Below, piece after piece: positions 60,473 to 64,000 of a DNA stretch of 64,000 nucleotides. Within the stretch, counting starts at the first letter, position 1. Each line of letters opens with the position of its first letter. Source of the stretch: an uncultured Oceanospirillaceae bacterium (lineage in GTDB: Bacteria > Pseudomonadota > Gammaproteobacteria > Pseudomonadales > Balneatricaceae); contig CAJXNY010000031.1 in the NCBI GenBank assembly GCA_913057435.1, forward strand, positions 1 through 64,000. The letters run 5' to 3'. The notes below the pieces were generated by a model. It saw nothing but the letters and a program-made list of their open reading frames with translations. It had not been told where the DNA came from and made no database searches. The translations under genes were made by a program, and so were the position numbers.

Positions 60473-62470
60473 TTAAGTCAGCGTTGAAACCTGAGCTGAA
60501 ATATCTGTCAAATATGCCTGCAGTTGTTCCAGCATCTGTGTCTGATGCACTTCACAGGCATATTCACCCCAGTGTTCATGCGTATAGATCAGATCCAGCT
60601 TCAACGACGGAACTCCCAGCGTGCGCTGCCCTAGAAACTGAGCCTGCTTCTCTTTATAGGGTTTATTACCGAAACTGGAGTTAAGCTCCCTGGAAACGAG
60701 CCCCAGGTTGCCAAAACAGTCGAGCCAGTGAGTGTTATTCTGCTGACTGTCGCGCTCGTTCAGATTTTGCGGTGAGATATGTTCTACTGAACTTCGTGCT
60801 GTCATGCGAAAGTTTTTCCATGACTCTCCTTTTTCTTCGTGCATCCGGCACCAGAGCACATAATCCAGCTTGTAGAACCAGTAGTGTGGAAAGCCGGTGC
60901 CTTTGTGTTCTTCCAGTATGGCCAAATCATCATAGGGGCTGTGCTGCCAAAAATTCTCCAGCAGGGCACGACTATGTGCTACCAGTGTGCGGTTATCCGT
61001 CGTGCAGAACAGCTGATTATCCAGGTGCTGCAAATACAGTAATCGGCTGGCGTCGCTGCCTTCTGTCTGCTGTGTATGTAGATATCCCAGCAACGGCGTC
61101 AGCCAATACTGTGTGGTGCGCCCCTGGGAATGGTAAAGCATTGCCTGCAGCAGGATAAAGCCACGATCATCTTCAAGGCTTTCAGTATCCCGGCTCAGTG
61201 CCTTCTCATTATTACTGAGGCGCAGTGTGCGCAGACGATGGATTTCACCCTTATCAGTCTCAGTCTCTACCCACTTGATAATATACTGATCGAACAGCCA
61301 GCGTATTTCCCACAGTAATTCAACGAAGTTCTGCACTTCCTGTTCATCTGGTGTGTGTATCAGCCAGTGGTCGGTAAATAGTGCCAACAGAGATTTTTCT
61401 TCTATTCGGGGCAGATCACTCCGGCCTGTACGCCACAGGTGTAGTCGCAGTGTATGCAGCAACAGCACGGGAAAGCTGATCAGGCTGCGTACGGGCTGAT
61501 GCTTATCTATTGCTTTATCACCTTGCTGCTTGTCGACTGTTTCGGTTATCGGGTCTGTTTCAATAATATCCGCAAGTGAAATGCCTTTGGCCAGCTGGGT
61601 GCTATGCTGCTGGGTTATTTTTTCCAGCACATCCCCAGCCGAAGGCATGGCAACGGGGCCCGCCTTTCTGCTTTTGTTGCACATTTCATAGAGCTGGTGG
61701 TTGCTCAATGGGCTAGAAGAGACAAGGTTGCGTTCGACATAGCCATTGATTGCGGCGCAGGCTTCCCATAAATGGTTATAGCCTTCCCGTCCTGCCTGTG
61801 GCAACCGGTCCAGTATCCGCGCCTTAAGAATCTCATGGTGTTGTAGTTGTACACCCCGGTTATTAATAATCTCAAACAGCCGGTTCAGATCTGTTTCCGG
61901 TGCAGCCTCGGTAATTACCAGCTGGACTTTGTTATAGATAAAGCAGGCGAACGCTGCTTGTTGCTCAGCCGGTTTCTGCTGTAGCCAGCTGTTAATCTGG
62001 CTGAGTGCTGCATCCAGCTGTTCAGCATTTTCAGGTACTTCAAGTTCTGAGGGTTGTCCTGCCTGCAATGTCTTGTTTGTTATCCGCCAGGCAAACCATG
62101 CTTTAATCTCCGGGCGGATGGCAAAGCTGATACGCGGCATGTCCTGGCCATTCCACTGGGCATAACCGTACATGGACAGGGCGCTTTCTGAAAGATTTAG
62201 CGAGAGTAGCCATAAGGTCGTAAAGCGCTGCTGACCGTCGATTAGTTCATAGCGCGACGGCGCGTTTTCGTGCTCTGCTGGCCGCTTGACTACCAAGGTG
62301 GTGCCTAGGTAAAAGATTCCCTGATCGCTTTCAAAGGCTGACCATAAATCTTCCAGTAGTAAGCCAATTTGCTCTTCACCCCAGACATAGAGACGCTGAT
62401 AGAGTGGGATAGTGAAAAAGTAGTTATCCTCGGTCACTGTCTGTAATGTGACCTGCTCTATTTTAATCAT
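60473..62470 (-). CDS. DUF262-DUF1524 protein, GmrSD/SspE-like
   Basis: A 665-residue protein. The N-terminal DUF262 domain has PLYQRLYVWG (22-31) and the ParB/sulfiredoxin-type nucleotide motif LIDGQQRFTTLWLL (76-89). The C-terminal part has an HNH/DUF1524-like pattern: VEHISPQN (562-569), FGNLGLVS and NSSFGNKPYKEK (597-608). In GmrSD and SspE the first domain hydrolyses nucleotides and the second cuts DNA that carries particular modifications. Typical HNH ends have N..P.W and LGNL; here FGNL replaces LGNL but the His and Asn are kept. The start overlaps the stop of the preceding DUF262 gene (ATGA), so both proteins are made together. Confidence 0.85.
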   Translation of the reverse strand: MIKIEQVTLQTVTEDNYFFTIPLYQRLYVWGEEQIGLLLEDLWSAFESDQGIFYLGTTLVVKRPAEHENAPSRYELIDGQQRFTTLWLLSLNLSESALSMYGYAQWNGQDMPRISFAIRPEIKAWFAWRITNKTLQAGQPSELEVPENAEQLDAALSQINSWLQQKPAEQQAAFACFIYNKVQLVITEAAPETDLNRLFEIINNRGVQLQHHEILKARILDRLPQAGREGYNHLWEACAAINGYVERNLVSSSPLSNHQLYEMCNKSRKAGPVAMPSAGDVLEKITQQHSTQLAKGISLADIIETDPITETVDKQQGDKAIDKHQPVRSLISFPVLLLHTLRLHLWRTGRSDLPRIEEKSLLALFTDHWLIHTPDEQEVQNFVELLWEIRWLFDQYIIKWVETETDKGEIHRLRTLRLSNNEKALSRDTESLEDDRGFILLQAMLYHSQGRTTQYWLTPLLGYLHTQQTEGSDASRLLYLQHLDNQLFCTTDNRTLVAHSRALLENFWQHSPYDDLAILEEHKGTGFPHYWFYKLDYVLWCRMHEEKGESWKNFRMTARSSVEHISPQNLNERDSQQNNTHWLDCFGNLGLVSRELNSSFGNKPYKEKQAQFLGQRTLGVPSLKLDLIYTHEHWGEYACEVHQTQMLEQLQAYLTDISAQVSTLT

Positions 62471-63975
62471 TGTGTCTGCTCCCGTACCAGATAGCCTGTT
62501 TCCGTTTTTAGCTGTTTAATTATTGTTGTCTCAAGCGAACCTTTGGGCTCTGAATCGAGGTACTGCTTTAAAGCTGTAATATAAGCCCCGCGCGTGCCTT
62601 TCCAGACATCATCCTGCCTCAGGGCCTCCTTGGTCTTTTTCAGATTTAGGTTGGTTTCCTGTTGTAGGCAATCGAGTACCTCTTCGGGTCGCCAGGCGCC
62701 TGCCAGTAAGTCCAGCAACTGGATTGACTGTTCACGTAAATACTTGGCGGGTGTTTCATAACGGATGCTGCCCAGGCATAGGCGCAGCATACCTAGACGC
62801 AGACCAAACCTGCAGCCAAAGGCATATAGCTGATCAGATCCCAGGCGGTCGACATACATAAGCACTGCCAGTCGAAATAATGATTGGAGATAGCCAGACA
62901 GGCTGCAGATAACAGAGCGGTAGAACCGCTGTAGTGCCTGAGCTTCAGGTTCATCAGAAAATTCATCCGCGTTGGCAGGAAACAGCTGACGTACCAGACT
63001 GGCATAACGGTTGCTGTACAGGAAGAACCCCAGCCCCTGCCAGACTGGCTGGCGTAATGCGAAGGGCAGCGCTGTCGATACTTCCGATAGCGTCAGGGGG
63101 TGTAGTGCCAGCTGATATCTATTATCCGGTCCGACAGTCAGGGCTGAAGCACGCTGGTTATGCTGGTTCGGGTAGAGGGGAACCGTTGTTATATCATCAG
63201 GTTTGATAGAGTGTTGCTGAAAACAGGATAGCAGCCCTTCGTGGCTGGCAGAGTTTTCCTGCCGCCCGCGCCACTGGCGGGCACGCCAGAGGTATTGTTC
63301 AAATAGCTCGCGTATAAATGCTGGCTTTCCTTGCTCCCAGTGCTGAGCGCACTCTGCCTGCAGGGCATCATGGCCTGCCATGGTACGCAGGTGAAAAGCC
63401 TTGAGCAGATCACCCGCCTGTAACGGCACCCCTCGATTGTTCTGGGTATCGAAAAAGGTAAAGGCCAGATCTTCACGTTCAACCACAATCAGACTGAACT
63501 GGAGCCGCTCAAACAGATTCTGCACATTCGATAATAACTGCAACCAGGTATTTGCCTGTTCCAGTGCCTGCTTCGCCTCGTGGATATGCTTCACTGAGTG
63601 TGTCGAGCGATAGTTGAAGTCCAGTTTTGATGGCTGTTGGTTTTTTAACGCATGGTAAAGCAACGCCAGGCTGGTCAGGCGTTGCTGACCATCAATGACA
63701 AACAGCGTTTCCTTTTCTTTATTCCAGTGCAGCAGCGCACCCATGTAGTAGTGCTGCTCAGGGCTGCTGCTCTCCTGGCGTGACAGCCAGTCCGTCAGAT
63801 CAGCCAGTAGTTGCTGCATCCGTTCAGTTCCCCAGACATAAGGGCGTTGGTAGCTGTCCAGTGCCAGGGACCAGGGCAATGAGGTCAATTCGGTGAAGGT
63901 GGCTGTGGTCACGTTGACCGGCTGCCCTTCACGGAAACTGGTAATATCTTCCAGGTTCAAAATCCATTTCTCCAT
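62467..63975 (-). CDS. DUF262 protein without a nuclease domain
   Basis: A 502-residue protein. The N-terminal DUF262 signature is complete: DSYQRPYVWG (40-49) and VIDGQQRLTSLALLYH (93-108), followed by FDTQNNRGVPLQAGDLLKAF, a segment also present in the partner as FEIINNRGVQLQHHEILKAR. The C-terminal half has no HNH motif and no recognised domain. It overlaps the second DUF262 gene by four bases. The two may form a hetero-complex in which this one senses and the other cuts. The gene begins 25 bases before the window edge, so upstream operon members may be missing. Confidence 0.82.
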   Translation of the reverse strand: MEKWILNLEDITSFREGQPVNVTTATFTELTSLPWSLALDSYQRPYVWGTERMQQLLADLTDWLSRQESSSPEQHYYMGALLHWNKEKETLFVIDGQQRLTSLALLYHALKNQQPSKLDFNYRSTHSVKHIHEAKQALEQANTWLQLLSNVQNLFERLQFSLIVVEREDLAFTFFDTQNNRGVPLQAGDLLKAFHLRTMAGHDALQAECAQHWEQGKPAFIRELFEQYLWRARQWRGRQENSASHEGLLSCFQQHSIKPDDITTVPLYPNQHNQRASALTVGPDNRYQLALHPLTLSEVSTALPFALRQPVWQGLGFFLYSNRYASLVRQLFPANADEFSDEPEAQALQRFYRSVICSLSGYLQSLFRLAVLMYVDRLGSDQLYAFGCRFGLRLGMLRLCLGSIRYETPAKYLREQSIQLLDLLAGAWRPEEVLDCLQQETNLNLKKTKEALRQDDVWKGTRGAYITALKQYLDSEPKGSLETTIIKQLKTETGYLVREQTQ

Positions 63976-64000
63976 TGGCTTTTCGAGATTGATTCTTTAA

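Noticed and set aside
1-64000. CRISPR arrays, tRNA or rRNA genes, intact insertion sequences or prophage
   Set aside because: No regularly spaced repeats, no cloverleaf or T-loop signature, no rRNA sequence and no complete transposase, integrase or phage structural gene were seen.

Overview
The window looks like chromosomal DNA of a marine-type gammaproteobacterium, probably near the Oceanospirillales. This rests on the mix of recognised families: WbpM/ManC/WbpL-type polysaccharide genes, exonuclease I, protease III (M16), DbpA, ArfB, NhaA, a DUF6394 protein beside an RCK potassium channel, and a CHASE-GGDEF-EAL protein. No rRNA, tRNA, CRISPR array or intact insertion sequence was found.

Left accessory part (1-24.6 kb). 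An AT-rich DUF4214 protein gene is followed by the decayed remains of a second DUF4214/surface-type protein and an M10 (serralysin-like) metalloprotease ending in a Calx-beta domain. Next comes a six-gene minus-strand operon (13625 down to 5070). It encodes homologues of the mycobacterial decaprenyl-phospho-arabinose enzymes: a DprE1-type FAD oxidase, a DprE2-type reductase and a UbiA-type phosphoribosyl transferase fused to a HAD domain. The other three genes are a UPF0104 membrane protein (flippase candidate) and two large paralogous membrane proteins that resemble GT-C glycosyltransferases. The likely output is a D-arabinofuranose-modified surface glycan or protein. The operon lies between the intact M10 gene and a fossil tail of another M10 gene. 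It is followed by a trypsin-like/Calx-beta protease, a Crp/Fnr regulator and the genes for a WbpL-like initiating transferase, ManC and WbpM. A second M10 plus trypsin-like pair lies at 21.9-24.6 kb.

Middle part (24.6-54 kb). This is mostly conserved housekeeping and transport. It holds a WbpV/WbpK-like sugar epimerase/reductase, YceI with cytochrome b561, three LysR regulators, a c-di-GMP enzyme, a LysE exporter, a 940-residue DUF349 coiled-coil protein, SbcB and PtrA. It also holds a potassium channel operon, a Tim44-like protein, a LOG-family protein, DbpA, ArfB, a small XRE regulator, a D-amino-acid aminotransferase and NhaA. Several clear bidirectional terminators separate convergent units.

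Right part (54-64 kb). A Rap1a/Tai-like secreted protein is followed by a frameshifted 3' remnant of purK, two LysR genes, a cluster of two unrecognised proteins around a SAM methyltransferase, and a translationally coupled pair of DUF262 proteins. One of the pair carries a DUF1524-like HNH end. This pair is the best candidate here for a nucleic-acid-targeting defence module.

The most interesting signals are the Gram-negative D-arabinose operon with its unassigned membrane proteins, its bracketing by secreted-protease genes and fossils, and the DUF262 pair. Functions are assigned by reading motifs only; no database search was possible.
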